Shown piece after piece: positions 6,806-14,860 of a stretch of DNA of 18,647 nucleotides. This stretch comes from an uncultured Sphingobacteriales bacterium (GTDB lineage Bacteria; Bacteroidota; Bacteroidia; Chitinophagales; Chitinophagaceae). The notes beneath the pieces are model-generated. The model saw only the letters and a list, made by a program, of their open reading frames with translations, made no database searches and was not told where the DNA came from. Location of the stretch: positions 1 through 18,647 of the forward strand of contig CAMLFX010000066.1 of the NCBI GenBank assembly GCA_946479435.1, read 5' to 3'. The position numbers and the translations under genes were made by a program. Numbering within the stretch: position 1 is the first letter of the stretch; each line of letters opens with the position of its first letter.

Positions 6806-7285
6806 ATGAAACATCTTACCCTACTATCACTTTGCTTTTTACTTCTTTTTAGTTGTAAGAAAAAAGAAGAGATCAAAATAGTTCCGCCGCCGCCTATTGA
6901 TACAGTTTTAAAAACTGCAGTTGATAGCTTTGCAGGAAATTATGATTGTCTCTATTTAGCTACCAGTATCATCCATAGATATGAACCTGCCCCTGAATCT
7001 GGCACTTTTTATGATACATCTGATAAAGGTTACAAGTCAATTAATATCAAACGCACAGCTCAAGATTCATTTACTATAAATGGTATTTCAGATGAGCTAA
7101 GTAAGCGTAATTTTTACTTCGAGGAAAAATATTCTTTTAGCGGCGAGCTATATTACCATACCGGTATAAATATTCAATACCTTTCTCAAAACGATAGTGT
7201 ATTTATACTAATTAATACTTATCAAGGTGGCGGCGGCGGTAATGTTGTATATAATACCTACTATATGGGTAAAAGACGTAAGTAG
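6806..7285 (+). CDS. Small hypothetical lipoprotein
   Basis: This 159-residue protein has a classic type II signal peptide: MKHLTLLSLCFLLLFSC with the lipid-modified cysteine at C17. The residues after it are KKKEE, resembling the Lys-(Asp/Glu)2 surface-export signal of Bacteroidota lipoproteins, so outer-membrane surface display is plausible. A short proline run follows (27-30), then a soluble beta-rich-looking domain of about 120 residues with many Tyr, Ser and Asp and a five-glycine run at 131-135 near the C-terminus. I recognise no family and assign no function. The ATG at 6806 was chosen over a TTG at 6791 because it puts the basic residues directly before the hydrophobic core. It diverges from the MFS gene across a 126-base AT-rich gap in which I found no full TAnnTTTG box for this direction. 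It ends 5 bases from the convergent ATPase gene. Confidence 0.8.
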   Translation: MKHLTLLSLCFLLLFSCKKKEEIKIVPPPPIDTVLKTAVDSFAGNYDCLYLATSIIHRYEPAPESGTFYDTSDKGYKSINIKRTAQDSFTINGISDELSKRNFYFEEKYSFSGELYYHTGINIQYLSQNDSVFILINTYQGGGGGNVVYNTYYMGKRRK

Positions 7286-7290
7286 AGTTT

Positions 7291-7908
7291 TCATTTATAA
7301 TCCTCAACCTGTATTTGCTCGCGGCAGAAGTAGTATTCCCTTACATCGTTCGATGCAATGATAACCAAACGGTCTTTGCCATATTCTTCTATCCAGGAAG
7401 TGTACTGCTCTACGCCCTTTTGGTCAAGGTTGCTGCAGGGTTCATCCAGCAGCAGCGCTGGCGTATCTGAAAATATAGCCTGTGCCAGCTTAACCCTTTG
7501 TTTCATGCCCGATGAAAAATCTGCTATATGGTCATTGGCATGTGCCTGTAAACCTGTTTGATTGATTATGTCATCAATACTAAGTTGGCGTATAGGTTTC
7601 TTAAAAGTGAAGTGGAAATTTAAAAATTCTTTCAGGCTTAGTTCCTCAACTATCTCCATACCTGGTGCGCAAAAACTGATGTACGGGAATAATTGCTGAA
7701 CGGCAACATTTTTACTGTTCAATTCATACTTCACTTTGCCAATGCTGGGTGGTTGTATGCCCGCTATAATGCGCAGCAACGTAGATTTACCGCTGCCATT
7801 AGCGCCCAAAAGCGCATAAGCGCCAGGTGAGGTAAACGTGTAACTGATATCTTTAAAGATACGGTGACGTTGGTAGCGTTTGCCTATTTGTTCAAGCGAT
7901 ATCTTCAT
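7291..7908 (-). CDS. Orphan ABC-type ATPase with altered Q-loop and H-loop
   Basis: This 205-residue single nucleotide-binding domain has Walker A GANGSGKST (35-43), signature FSSGMKQ (131-137), Walker B ALLLDEP with catalytic-type E156, and D-loop SNLD (159-162), so ATP binding and dimerisation are likely. Two conserved positions differ. The stretch before the LSLKE helix reads FCAPGMEI, with P82 where the Q-loop glutamine normally lies. The switch region reads IIASND, with N187 in place of the H-loop histidine. No membrane permease gene is adjacent. The ATG at 7908 overlaps the end of lpxA by 17 bases, so it is probably co-translated as the last gene of the lipid A cluster. Its partner and substrate are unknown. 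A role in envelope or lipid transport is only inferred from position. At 205 residues it is slightly short for the family. Confidence 0.9.
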   Translation of the reverse strand: MKISLEQIGKRYQRHRIFKDISYTFTSPGAYALLGANGSGKSTLLRIIAGIQPPSIGKVKYELNSKNVAVQQLFPYISFCAPGMEIVEELSLKEFLNFHFTFKKPIRQLSIDDIINQTGLQAHANDHIADFSSGMKQRVKLAQAIFSDTPALLLDEPCSNLDQKGVEQYTSWIEEYGKDRLVIIASNDVREYYFCREQIQVEDYK

Positions 7909-8692
7909 TGAGCCTGCGGCTGTAGCCTTTCATAATACCTCTGCCGGTATCGCGAATGAAGGAAATGATCTCGTCGCGTTCGTCCGAAACAGGTATTTCC
8001 GTTTCGATAATGCTTAGTGCTTTCGATGTATTATAGCCACGAACAAAGAGAATGCGGTAAATATCCAGTATGTGGTTTATCTGGTCTATACTATACCCCC
8101 TGCGTTTCAGGCCTATTGAATTGACCCCAACGTAAGACAGTGGTTCTCTTGCTGCTTTTACATAAGGTGGTACATCCTTACGTACCAGCGAGCCACCTGT
8201 TACAAATGCGTGCGAACCTATGCGTACAAATTGCTGCACTGCCGTAAGTCCTGCCAGCACCACATGGTCGCCTACAATTATATGGCCCGCAAGGGTAGTG
8301 TTGTTAGAAAAAATACAATAGTTCCCTACCTGGCAATCGTGCGCTATATGCGTATATGCCATTATAAGGCAGTTGTTGCCTATTTGCGTTTTATTACGGT
8401 CGCTGGTGCCACGGTTTATCGTTACGCACTCGCGTATGGTTGTATTGTCGCCAATTATGGTAAGGGTATCCTCTCCTTTAAATTTAAGGTCTTGAGGTAT
8501 GGCCGATATAATGGAGCTGGGAAATATGCGGCAATTCTTACCTATACGCGCGCCTTCCATTATGGTTACGTTCGATCCTATCCAGGTGCCTTCACCTATC
8601 TCAACGTTCTTATGAACGGTAGTGAACGGATCAATTTTTACATTCGCGCCTATTTTAGCGTCGGGATGTATGTAGGTAAGCGGGTGGATCAT
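7892..8692 (-). CDS. lpxA: Acyl-ACP--UDP-N-acetylglucosamine O-acyltransferase
   Basis: LpxA transfers a 3-hydroxyacyl chain from acyl-ACP to the 3-OH of UDP-GlcNAc, the first step of lipid A synthesis in the cytoplasm. The 266-residue protein is a left-handed beta-helix of hexapeptide repeats (IGxxxx units over about residues 1-175) with a helical C-terminal part. YTHIAHDC carries H115 and H118, the latter aligned with catalytic H125 of E. coli, and TLAGH carries H137. G166 aligns with E. coli G173, the hydrocarbon-ruler position, and a glycine there permits long chains. The segment normally reading HQF before the ruler is QQF here (Q153 in place of E. coli H160). VRKDVPPYVKA and GVNSIGLKRRG are family landmarks. 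The start ATG overlaps the lpxC/fabZ stop as ATGA (4 bases), and the 3' end overlaps the ATPase gene. Confidence 0.96.
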   Translation of the reverse strand: MIHPLTYIHPDAKIGANVKIDPFTTVHKNVEIGEGTWIGSNVTIMEGARIGKNCRIFPSSIISAIPQDLKFKGEDTLTIIGDNTTIRECVTINRGTSDRNKTQIGNNCLIMAYTHIAHDCQVGNYCIFSNNTTLAGHIIVGDHVVLAGLTAVQQFVRIGSHAFVTGGSLVRKDVPPYVKAAREPLSYVGVNSIGLKRRGYSIDQINHILDIYRILFVRGYNTSKALSIIETEIPVSDERDEIISFIRDTGRGIMKGYSRRLNEDIA

Positions 8693-10152
8693 TTTTTATC
8701 TTTTCGAACAATTTGCGCTACCAGCTCAGCTTCGGTAACTAGTTTATTGCCTACATACACACTGCCTCTCATTTCACATATACCTCTTCGTATAGGGTTC
8801 AGCAGGTCCAGTTTTAATATCAGCGTATCGCCCGGTACTACTCGTTGCTTAAAGCGTACTTTATCTATTTTAATAAAATAAGTATCGTAGTTCTCAGGGT
8901 CTACATAGTTATTCAATGCCAGTATGCCACCTGTTTGCGCCAGTGCCTCTATCTGCAATACACCAGGCATCACGGGGTTGCCCGGAAAGTGGCCCTGGAA
9001 AAAATGCTCGTTGAAGGTTACATTCTTAATACCCACTACATGGTCGTCGCTTAGCTCTATCACTTTATCTACCAGCAGGAACGGGAACTTATGTGGCAGC
9101 GATTTTTCTATATGGTTAATATCATATACCGCAGGCTGGTTAGGGTCATAATGCGGTACGTCACTCAGGTGCTTGTTCTTTTTAATGAACTGCTTGATCT
9201 TTTTCGCAAATTCCACATTCGATGCGTGACCGGGGCGGCTGGCTATTATATGCGCATTAATAGGGTAGCCGATCAGCGCAAGGTCGCCTACCACATCCAG
9301 CAGTTTATGGCGTGCAGGTTCGTTTGAATAATGCATTTGTACATTGTTCAGTATGCCTTCCTGCTTTACTTCTATTTTTTGTTTATTGAATACTTTGGCA
9401 AGCCTGTCCAGTTCGTTAGGTTCTACAACCTTATCTACAACTACTATCGCATTGCTCAGGTCGCCACCTTTTATCAGGTTATTATCCAGCAAGTATTCCA
9501 GCTCATGCAAAAAACAGAAGGTGCGGCAAGGCCCTATTTCGCTTTTGAATTCTGTAATATGCTTCAGTGTGGCATGTTGCGTGCCCAGTACCGGCGAGTT
9601 AAAGTCTATCAGCGTAGTTATCTGGTAGTTGCTCGATGGTACAGCCAGCATATCCACATTCTTTACGGGGTCGTAATAATGAATGTTAGTGTCTATAGTG
9701 TAAACAATACGCCTGGCTTCCTGTTCCTGGATACCTACGCTTTCTATAGCTTCTATTATTTGTTTGGCGCTGCCATCCAATATCGGTACTTCAGGGCCAT
9801 CCAGCTCTATTAGTACGTTATCTATTTCCATACCCACCAATGCGGCAAGGGTATGTTCCACAGTACTGATACGTGCCCCGTTAAATTCCAATGTGGTACC
9901 GCGCGATGTATCTACTACATAGTCCACATCAGCTTTCACTATTGGTTTCTCAGGCAGGTCTATACGCTGAAAACGCATTCCGAAACCCGGGTTAGCAGGT
10001 TTCAGTGTCATAATTACTTTTTCGCCCGTATGCAGGCCTACACCTTGCAGGGTTACTGAACCCTTAAGGGTATGCTGATTTTGAGCAGAGGGCTGTTTGG
10101 ACATTTCCGATTTCTTTCGCGATTCGCTTTTAGTTATAGTATCTACACTCAC
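8689..10152 (-). CDS. lpxC/fabZ: Bifunctional UDP-3-O-acyl-GlcNAc deacetylase / 3-hydroxyacyl-ACP dehydratase (LpxC-FabZ fusion)
   Basis: The 487-residue protein joins two enzymes. Residues 27-320 are LpxC, the Zn-dependent deacetylase that commits UDP-GlcNAc derivatives to lipid A. Zn ligands are H100 in TVEHTL and H282 and D286 in HKLLDVVGD, with E99 next to the first ligand and H309 in GHASN. Residues 345-487 are FabZ, the hot-dog-fold dehydratase of fatty acid elongation: HKFPFLLVDKV, the active-site H388 in GHFPGNPVMPG, and E402 in IEALAQTGG. The fusion is characteristic of Bacteroidota and couples hydroxyacyl-ACP use between membrane phospholipid and lipid A synthesis. The start is a GTG at 10152 overlapping the lpxD stop (GTGA). 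An ATG at 10104 (M17) would remove only a charged leader and is also possible. The stop overlaps lpxA by 4 bases. Confidence 0.97.
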   Translation of the reverse strand: MSVDTITKSESRKKSEMSKQPSAQNQHTLKGSVTLQGVGLHTGEKVIMTLKPANPGFGMRFQRIDLPEKPIVKADVDYVVDTSRGTTLEFNGARISTVEHTLAALVGMEIDNVLIELDGPEVPILDGSAKQIIEAIESVGIQEQEARRIVYTIDTNIHYYDPVKNVDMLAVPSSNYQITTLIDFNSPVLGTQHATLKHITEFKSEIGPCRTFCFLHELEYLLDNNLIKGGDLSNAIVVVDKVVEPNELDRLAKVFNKQKIEVKQEGILNNVQMHYSNEPARHKLLDVVGDLALIGYPINAHIIASRPGHASNVEFAKKIKQFIKKNKHLSDVPHYDPNQPAVYDINHIEKSLPHKFPFLLVDKVIELSDDHVVGIKNVTFNEHFFQGHFPGNPVMPGVLQIEALAQTGGILALNNYVDPENYDTYFIKIDKVRFKQRVVPGDTLILKLDLLNPIRRGICEMRGSVYVGNKLVTEAELVAQIVRKDKK

Positions 10153-11222
10153 TTCCTGACAGAAATATTTTGATTATTCAATAATGAGGTCAATTCCTCT
10201 ACCATCTCTTCCAATTTATACAGCCTTTGCTGCAATTCTGGCAAATTTCTAAAAATTGCCTGACTTTTCAGGGAACTTTTATAATCAAATGCCGGAGAAC
10301 CTGTTAATGCGGCGTTATTACTTGTTACCGACTTGGATAAACCGCTTTGCGCATTGATCCTTGTCCCATCAGCAATACTAATATGGCCTACTATGCCCAC
10401 CTGGCCACCTATTATGCAATTCTTACCAACTTTTGTACTGCCCGATATACCTGTTTGTGCTGCTATCACCGTGTTTTCGCCTATTTCAACGTTATGGGCT
10501 ATCTGTATCAGGTTATCCAGCTTCACGCCTTTGCGTATGCAGGTGCTACCCATAGTTGCCCTGTCTATTGTTGTGTTGGCACCTACTTCTACATCATCCT
10601 CTATTATCACATTCCCTATTTGTGGCACTTTTTTATACGTGCCATCTTTTTGCGGTGCAAAACCAAAGCCATCGCCACCTACTACCGTACCCGAATGTAT
10701 TACCACGCGGCTACCCAACTGGCAACTATCATATACTTTAACACCTGCATATAGTTTCGATCCTTCACCTATCGTTACATTTTCTCCAATATAACAACCG
10801 GGGTATATCTTAACATTGTCGCCTATTGTCACATTCTCGCCAATATAAGCAAATGCACCTATATATACGTCTTTACCTATGTTTGCAGATTTTGAAATAT
10901 ACGACGGATCCTCAATACCTGTTTTCCCATTGCCAGTCACCAGCTCTGTATATTTTTCCAGCAGGTAAGCAAAGCTGCTATAAGCATCCTTCACCTTTAT
11001 CAAGGTAGGGCTTACGTTTGTTGTTATCTCAAGCGACTCGTTAATAATTATCACGGAAGCTTTGGTGCTGTATAGATACTCTTCGTATTTAGGATTAGCT
11101 ATAAAGCTTAGCGAGCCTTCATCCGCCTCTTCAATTTTTGCAACATGGCTCACTTTTGCATCAGGGTCGCCTTCAATATGCCCCTTGATAAGGGTGGCTA
11201 TTTGTAATGCGGTAAATTGCAT
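10149..11222 (-). CDS. lpxD: UDP-3-O-(3-hydroxyacyl)glucosamine N-acyltransferase
   Basis: LpxD adds the second hydroxyacyl chain, to the 2-amino group of the glucosamine product of LpxC, in the cytoplasm. The 357-residue protein has the usual three parts: an N-terminal uridine-binding domain (about 1-100), a left-handed beta-helix of hexapeptide repeats (about 105-315) and a C-terminal helix with coiled-coil character (about 325-350, LPELQQRLYKLEEM). The catalytic histidine is H243 in IQIAHNVEIG. GDGFGFAP (183-190) and ANTTIDRA (215-222) are family signatures. Length is slightly above the E. coli protein (341). The start ATG at 11222 gives the typical MQFTALQIATLIKG. A 54-base gap with a probable terminator separates it from the upstream HD gene, suggesting its own promoter, but I found no full TAnnTTTG box in the gap. 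Confidence 0.96.
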   Translation of the reverse strand: MQFTALQIATLIKGHIEGDPDAKVSHVAKIEEADEGSLSFIANPKYEEYLYSTKASVIIINESLEITTNVSPTLIKVKDAYSSFAYLLEKYTELVTGNGKTGIEDPSYISKSANIGKDVYIGAFAYIGENVTIGDNVKIYPGCYIGENVTIGEGSKLYAGVKVYDSCQLGSRVVIHSGTVVGGDGFGFAPQKDGTYKKVPQIGNVIIEDDVEVGANTTIDRATMGSTCIRKGVKLDNLIQIAHNVEIGENTVIAAQTGISGSTKVGKNCIIGGQVGIVGHISIADGTRINAQSGLSKSVTSNNAALTGSPAFDYKSSLKSQAIFRNLPELQQRLYKLEEMVEELTSLLNNQNISVRK

Positions 11223-11259
11223 GTAGTGTGGCGTTATCGTTTAATAATCTGTAAATATG

Positions 11260-11283
11260 AAAAAAGCCATTATGTATTATGGC
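11260..11283 (-). terminator. Probable intrinsic terminator after the HD gene
   Basis: On the minus strand a hairpin (11283-11266) has arms GCCATaAT and ATaATGGC with an AC loop and one internal A-A mismatch. It is followed directly by six T (11265-11260). The stem is weak and AT-rich, and its first arm overlaps the stop codon of the HD gene at 11277-11279. Read the other way it lacks a convincing T-run. Confidence 0.45.
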
Positions 11284-12524
11284 ATATTTTCAGCGTGAAT
11301 ATAGCAAATGTAATTCTTATGAACAGGCTGGGCAAGTGCCTGGCTTACTATCGGATTGTCTATTTCTGATATATCAATCGATATGCCGCTTTTCATGGCT
11401 ATTGTTATCCGCTCGTCATTTATATTATATGTGTTGTTATAGGTGGTGCCTGAAGACACAAAATAGTGTATGTCTCCTTCGTCAACACCCAGCGTTTTAC
11501 GGGCTAATACCTGCTCATTCTTTAGTTCTTCTTCAATATCGGCGGTACTGAACCTTACTTTATATAGTTTGCGCTGCACCAGCATACGGCAAAGTATTGA
11601 CAAAACTTTGTCACTATGGCTTTGCCATACTTTTATCGATGTAAGTATATCATTGTCATCAAGCTGGCAAAAAAGCTCCAGGTTTTGCGGGTCGCTCTCA
11701 AAATCAGCCGCACTCAGGTTATTGCGTAAAAAAAAGTTGAGCGCTGGCGTAGCAAAAAGGTCGGCGCCATTTTTACAAAGTTCTTTTGCCCGCTTTAAAA
11801 TATTTATCAGCAGTACTTCCGAACCCAGGACAGTTTTGTGCAGGTACACCTGCCAGTACATGAGCCTGCGCGCTATAATGAATTTTTCAACCGAATGCAC
11901 GCCTTTCTCTTCTACCATCAGTTCTCCATCGCGTACGGTAAGCATCTGCAATATACGGTCGTAGCCAATTACGCCTTCAGATACGCCTGTATAAAAGCTA
12001 TCCCTGTTCAGGTAGTCCATACGGTCCACGTCCAGTTGGCTCGATACTAGCTGGTGTAAATATTTTTTAGGATAGGAATGGTCGAAAACGCTAATTGCTT
12101 TGGTAAGCACACCATTATATTCCTCATTCATGCGGTGCATTATCAGGTGCGAAATCCGTTCATGCGAAATATTTTCAACGAGGCTGTGTTCCAGTGCATG
12201 CGAGAAAGGGCCATGGCCAATATCGTGCAGTAAAATAGCACTGCGGGCAGCAACATACTCGTTTTCGGTTATGTCTATTCCTTTTATTCTAAGTTCATCA
12301 ATGGCTTTACCCATCAGGTGGCAGGCACCCAGCGAATGATGAAAGCGTGTATGGGTAGCACCGGGATATACCAGGTGCGCAAAGCCCATTTGCTTTATAT
12401 GGCGCAAGCGCTGAAACCAGCGATGGCCTATAATATGCAATATCTCAGTTTCAGGAAAGCGTAAAAATCCGTAAACCGGGTCGTTAATAATTTTACCCTT
12501 TATCGTCATTGGGTTTATCGCCAT
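11277..12524 (-). CDS. HD-domain phosphohydrolase (dNTPase/SAMHD1-like, COG1078 type)
   Basis: This 415-residue protein has an N-terminal HD phosphohydrolase domain. The metal-binding set is visible: H63 in RFHHSLG, the H100-D101 pair in LLHDIGHGPFSH with H104 and H109, and the downstream aspartates D165/D167 in SSQLDVDRMDYLNRD. This arrangement matches the dNTP triphosphohydrolase/SAMHD1 branch, whose members hydrolyse dNTPs or related nucleotides. The actual substrate of this bacterial subgroup is unknown to me. The C-terminal 200 residues are helical-looking, with no motif I recognise. The ATG at 12524 overlaps the end of the upstream penicillin-binding-protein gene by 10 bases (ATGGCGATAA). 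A second ATG at 12509 (M6), five bases after that stop, would also work. Either way it is probably co-transcribed with the penicillin-binding protein. Confidence 0.9.
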   Translation of the reverse strand: MAINPMTIKGKIINDPVYGFLRFPETEILHIIGHRWFQRLRHIKQMGFAHLVYPGATHTRFHHSLGACHLMGKAIDELRIKGIDITENEYVAARSAILLHDIGHGPFSHALEHSLVENISHERISHLIMHRMNEEYNGVLTKAISVFDHSYPKKYLHQLVSSQLDVDRMDYLNRDSFYTGVSEGVIGYDRILQMLTVRDGELMVEEKGVHSVEKFIIARRLMYWQVYLHKTVLGSEVLLINILKRAKELCKNGADLFATPALNFFLRNNLSAADFESDPQNLELFCQLDDNDILTSIKVWQSHSDKVLSILCRMLVQRKLYKVRFSTADIEEELKNEQVLARKTLGVDEGDIHYFVSSGTTYNNTYNINDERITIAMKSGISIDISEIDNPIVSQALAQPVHKNYICYIHAENMP

Positions 12525-14800
12525 TCGGTATTTGGTATTTCCTCTACAGGTTCAGCAGTATCAGCCGCTCCGTTCATATAACTACCTGTATTGTAGGTAG
12601 AGCTGCGCTGCATACTTGTTGGGTCCATTACATCGCAGTCGTTAAAATTCTCAGGTTCCTTAAAGGTCACGTCAGTGCGTATATCCAGTGTTTTATCAGC
12701 ATATACTTTTTGCATAAACAGTGCCCATATAGGCAATGCAGCTGCCGCACCTTGCCCCATAGCTTCGCTATTGAAACGCAGGTACCGGTCATCGCAACCA
12801 ACCCATGCACCTGCAAGCAGTTGCGGGGTATAGCCCAGGAACCAGGCATCAGCCTGGCTATTGGTAGTGCCCGTTTTGCCGGCTATGTCACTTTTAAAGC
12901 CATACCTGTATCTCAGGCGTACTGCGGTACCATGATCTACTACGCCACGCATCAGCTTCACCATTTTAAAGGCCGTGCTTGAATTGATGAGTTCTTTTTG
13001 TACAGGTACAAAGTTTTTTATCAGCATGCCGTTCTTGTCTTCTATTTTGGTAATGTACATTGGCTGCACATTGATACCACCTGTAGGGAACATGGTATAG
13101 GCACCCAGCATTTCAACAAGCGAAATGTCTGACGCACCAAGTGCCGATGAAGGGAATTTCTCTATATCGCTGGTAATACCACAACGGTGTACAAAATCAA
13201 CAAACGCATTTACACCTATTTGCTTTATAAGATATAAAGCTGCATTGTTTACCGATTTAGCCAGGGCCTGGCTCATTGGCAATGCGCCATATTTGCTGCC
13301 CCCTGCATCGTAGCCATGTTTTTCAGGAAAATCTACGGGCGTTGTAGGTATCATGCTGCAAGGTGATATACCATTGTCAACCGCCAGGCAATATAAAAGT
13401 GGCTTAATGGTAGAACCTACCTGCCTTTTGGTTTGTGTGTTTACGTGGTCGTACTGAAAATAAGTATGGTCAATACCACCCACCCATGCTTTTATTTCGC
13501 CTGTGTATGGGTCCATAGCCATAAAGCCTGCCTGCAGGAACATCTTCATGTATTTTATCGAGTCAATAGGGCTCATGGTTGTATCCTTCTGGCCTTTACT
13601 GTTCCAGGCAAATACTTTCATTGCTACGGGTTTGCTTAGCTCCTGTATTATCTGGTCGTGCGTCATGCCGTCTTCTTTCAGGCTCAGGTATCTCTCTGAA
13701 CCTTTCACGGTTTCCATCAGGTATTTGGCATTCTTTTTCCAGATAGAACCATCTTTAAAATTGTATTGGTTCACGAACGATTTCTGCAATTGGCTGATGT
13801 GTTCTTCCACCGCCTGTTCTGCATAGCGTTGCATGCGTATATCAATGGTGGTATATATCTTAAGCCCGTCTTTATATATGTTATAAGGTGTGCCGTCGTC
13901 TTTTTTCAGGTTCTTTATTATCTTCTTTACTTCTATTTCCAGCACCTGGCGAAAGTAAGGGGCAAGCCCTTCGTGGTTCGTTAATTTATGATAGTTAAGT
14001 TTAATAGGTTTTTGCATCCATTTGCGTGCTTCTGCATCCGTCAGGTAGTCGTATTTCGCCATTTGGTCAAGCACCACGTTGCGGCGGTCCAGGGCCAGTT
14101 TCGGGTTGCGCCTGGGGTTGTACATTGTATTACCCTTTAGCATACCTATCAGCATAGCTGCTTCTTCTACATTTACCGAATCGGGCATTTTATTATAAAA
14201 CGTAAGCGATGCGTTTCTGATACCATATACATTGTCGCCAAATGGTACTGTATTCAGGTACAGGGTAATGATCTCGTTCTTGGTAAGGTTACGTTCCAAC
14301 TTTACCGCCAATACCCATTCCTTTAGCTTCAGGAAGGGAAGGGTAAACATATTCTGGTTTTGCCTTGGGAAGAGGTTTTTGGCAAGCTGTTGGGTTATTG
14401 TAGAAGATCCCCTTCTCTTGCCGGTTATCATATAAAAAGGTATAGCTACCGTAGCTACGGGGTCAATACCTGAATGCTCATAAAAGCGTGAATCTTCTGT
14501 TGCCAGTAGTGCGTTGAACACATTGGGGGAAATATCTTCAAACTTACTTGTCGATCTGTCTTGCAAATAGTAGCGGCCAATAAGCGTGCCGTCAGAGGCA
14601 TATACGTCCGATGACAAAGCGCTGCTTGGGTTTTCCAGTTCTTTCATCGATGGCATATAACCCAATACGCCAAAGTTGATAAGTAATATCAGCAGTATAA
14701 AAGAAACTATCCCCAGCCAAAAAATACTCCATAGTATTCTTACTGATCGCCTGCTGTGCTTCTTTTCTTTATTGTTATTATTTACTTCCAATGTATTCAT
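12515..14800 (-). CDS. Class A penicillin-binding protein (glycosyltransferase/transpeptidase, PBP1A-like)
   Basis: The 761-residue protein polymerises and cross-links peptidoglycan at the outer face of the inner membrane. A cytoplasmic basic tail and one membrane anchor (about 21-45) come first. The GT51 glycosyltransferase domain (about 75-245) has catalytic E102 in ATEDSRFYEHSGID, GSSTITQQLAKNL (131-143) and ERNLTKNEIITLYLN (169-183). The transpeptidase domain (about 425-700) has S463 in GSTIKP (SxxK), SVN at 516-518 and K642-T-G. All catalytic residues are intact. An in-frame TTG at 14815 is ruled out because it lies inside the promoter box, so the ATG at 14800 is preferred. The C-terminal tail (710-761) is acidic and low in complexity. 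A transglutaminase gene lies upstream and an HD gene overlaps its 3' end. Confidence 0.96.
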   Translation of the reverse strand: MNTLEVNNNNKEKKHSRRSVRILWSIFWLGIVSFILLILLINFGVLGYMPSMKELENPSSALSSDVYASDGTLIGRYYLQDRSTSKFEDISPNVFNALLATEDSRFYEHSGIDPVATVAIPFYMITGKRRGSSTITQQLAKNLFPRQNQNMFTLPFLKLKEWVLAVKLERNLTKNEIITLYLNTVPFGDNVYGIRNASLTFYNKMPDSVNVEEAAMLIGMLKGNTMYNPRRNPKLALDRRNVVLDQMAKYDYLTDAEARKWMQKPIKLNYHKLTNHEGLAPYFRQVLEIEVKKIIKNLKKDDGTPYNIYKDGLKIYTTIDIRMQRYAEQAVEEHISQLQKSFVNQYNFKDGSIWKKNAKYLMETVKGSERYLSLKEDGMTHDQIIQELSKPVAMKVFAWNSKGQKDTTMSPIDSIKYMKMFLQAGFMAMDPYTGEIKAWVGGIDHTYFQYDHVNTQTKRQVGSTIKPLLYCLAVDNGISPCSMIPTTPVDFPEKHGYDAGGSKYGALPMSQALAKSVNNAALYLIKQIGVNAFVDFVHRCGITSDIEKFPSSALGASDISLVEMLGAYTMFPTGGINVQPMYITKIEDKNGMLIKNFVPVQKELINSSTAFKMVKLMRGVVDHGTAVRLRYRYGFKSDIAGKTGTTNSQADAWFLGYTPQLLAGAWVGCDDRYLRFNSEAMGQGAAAALPIWALFMQKVYADKTLDIRTDVTFKEPENFNDCDVMDPTSMQRSSTYNTGSYMNGAADTAEPVEEIPNTEWR

Positions 14801-14812
14801 GTTATCCGCTCG

Positions 14813-14820
14813 CAAAACTA
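14813..14820 (-). promoter_or_regulatory. -7 promoter box for the penicillin-binding protein operon
   Basis: The minus-strand sequence TAGTTTTG is a perfect TAnnTTTG match in the 60-base gap after the transglutaminase gene. It predicts a start near 14806, only about six bases before the ATG at 14800. It implies that the penicillin-binding protein and HD gene can be transcribed independently of the transglutaminase gene. Confidence 0.55.
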
Positions 14821-14860
14821 TAAAATTTAATATGCACGGCTAAGTATATTATTGTCCACA

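Noticed and set aside
8210..8881. Long open frame on the plus strand across lpxA
   Set aside because: It lies antisense to a clearly functional lpxA and the lpxC/fabZ end, shows no family motif, and has the Tyr/Ala-rich composition expected of a shadow frame. The same holds for plus-strand frames over lpxC/fabZ (9331-9813), lpxD (10333-10794), the PBP gene and the transglutaminase gene.
8689..9130. Separate fabZ gene
   Set aside because: The FabZ part is in the same continuous frame as LpxC with no stop or start between them. It is the known Bacteroidota fusion, not two genes or a frameshift.
14801..14815. TTG start at 14815 for the penicillin-binding protein
   Set aside because: This codon lies within the perfect -7 promoter box, so it would not be in the transcript. 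The ATG at 14800 fits.
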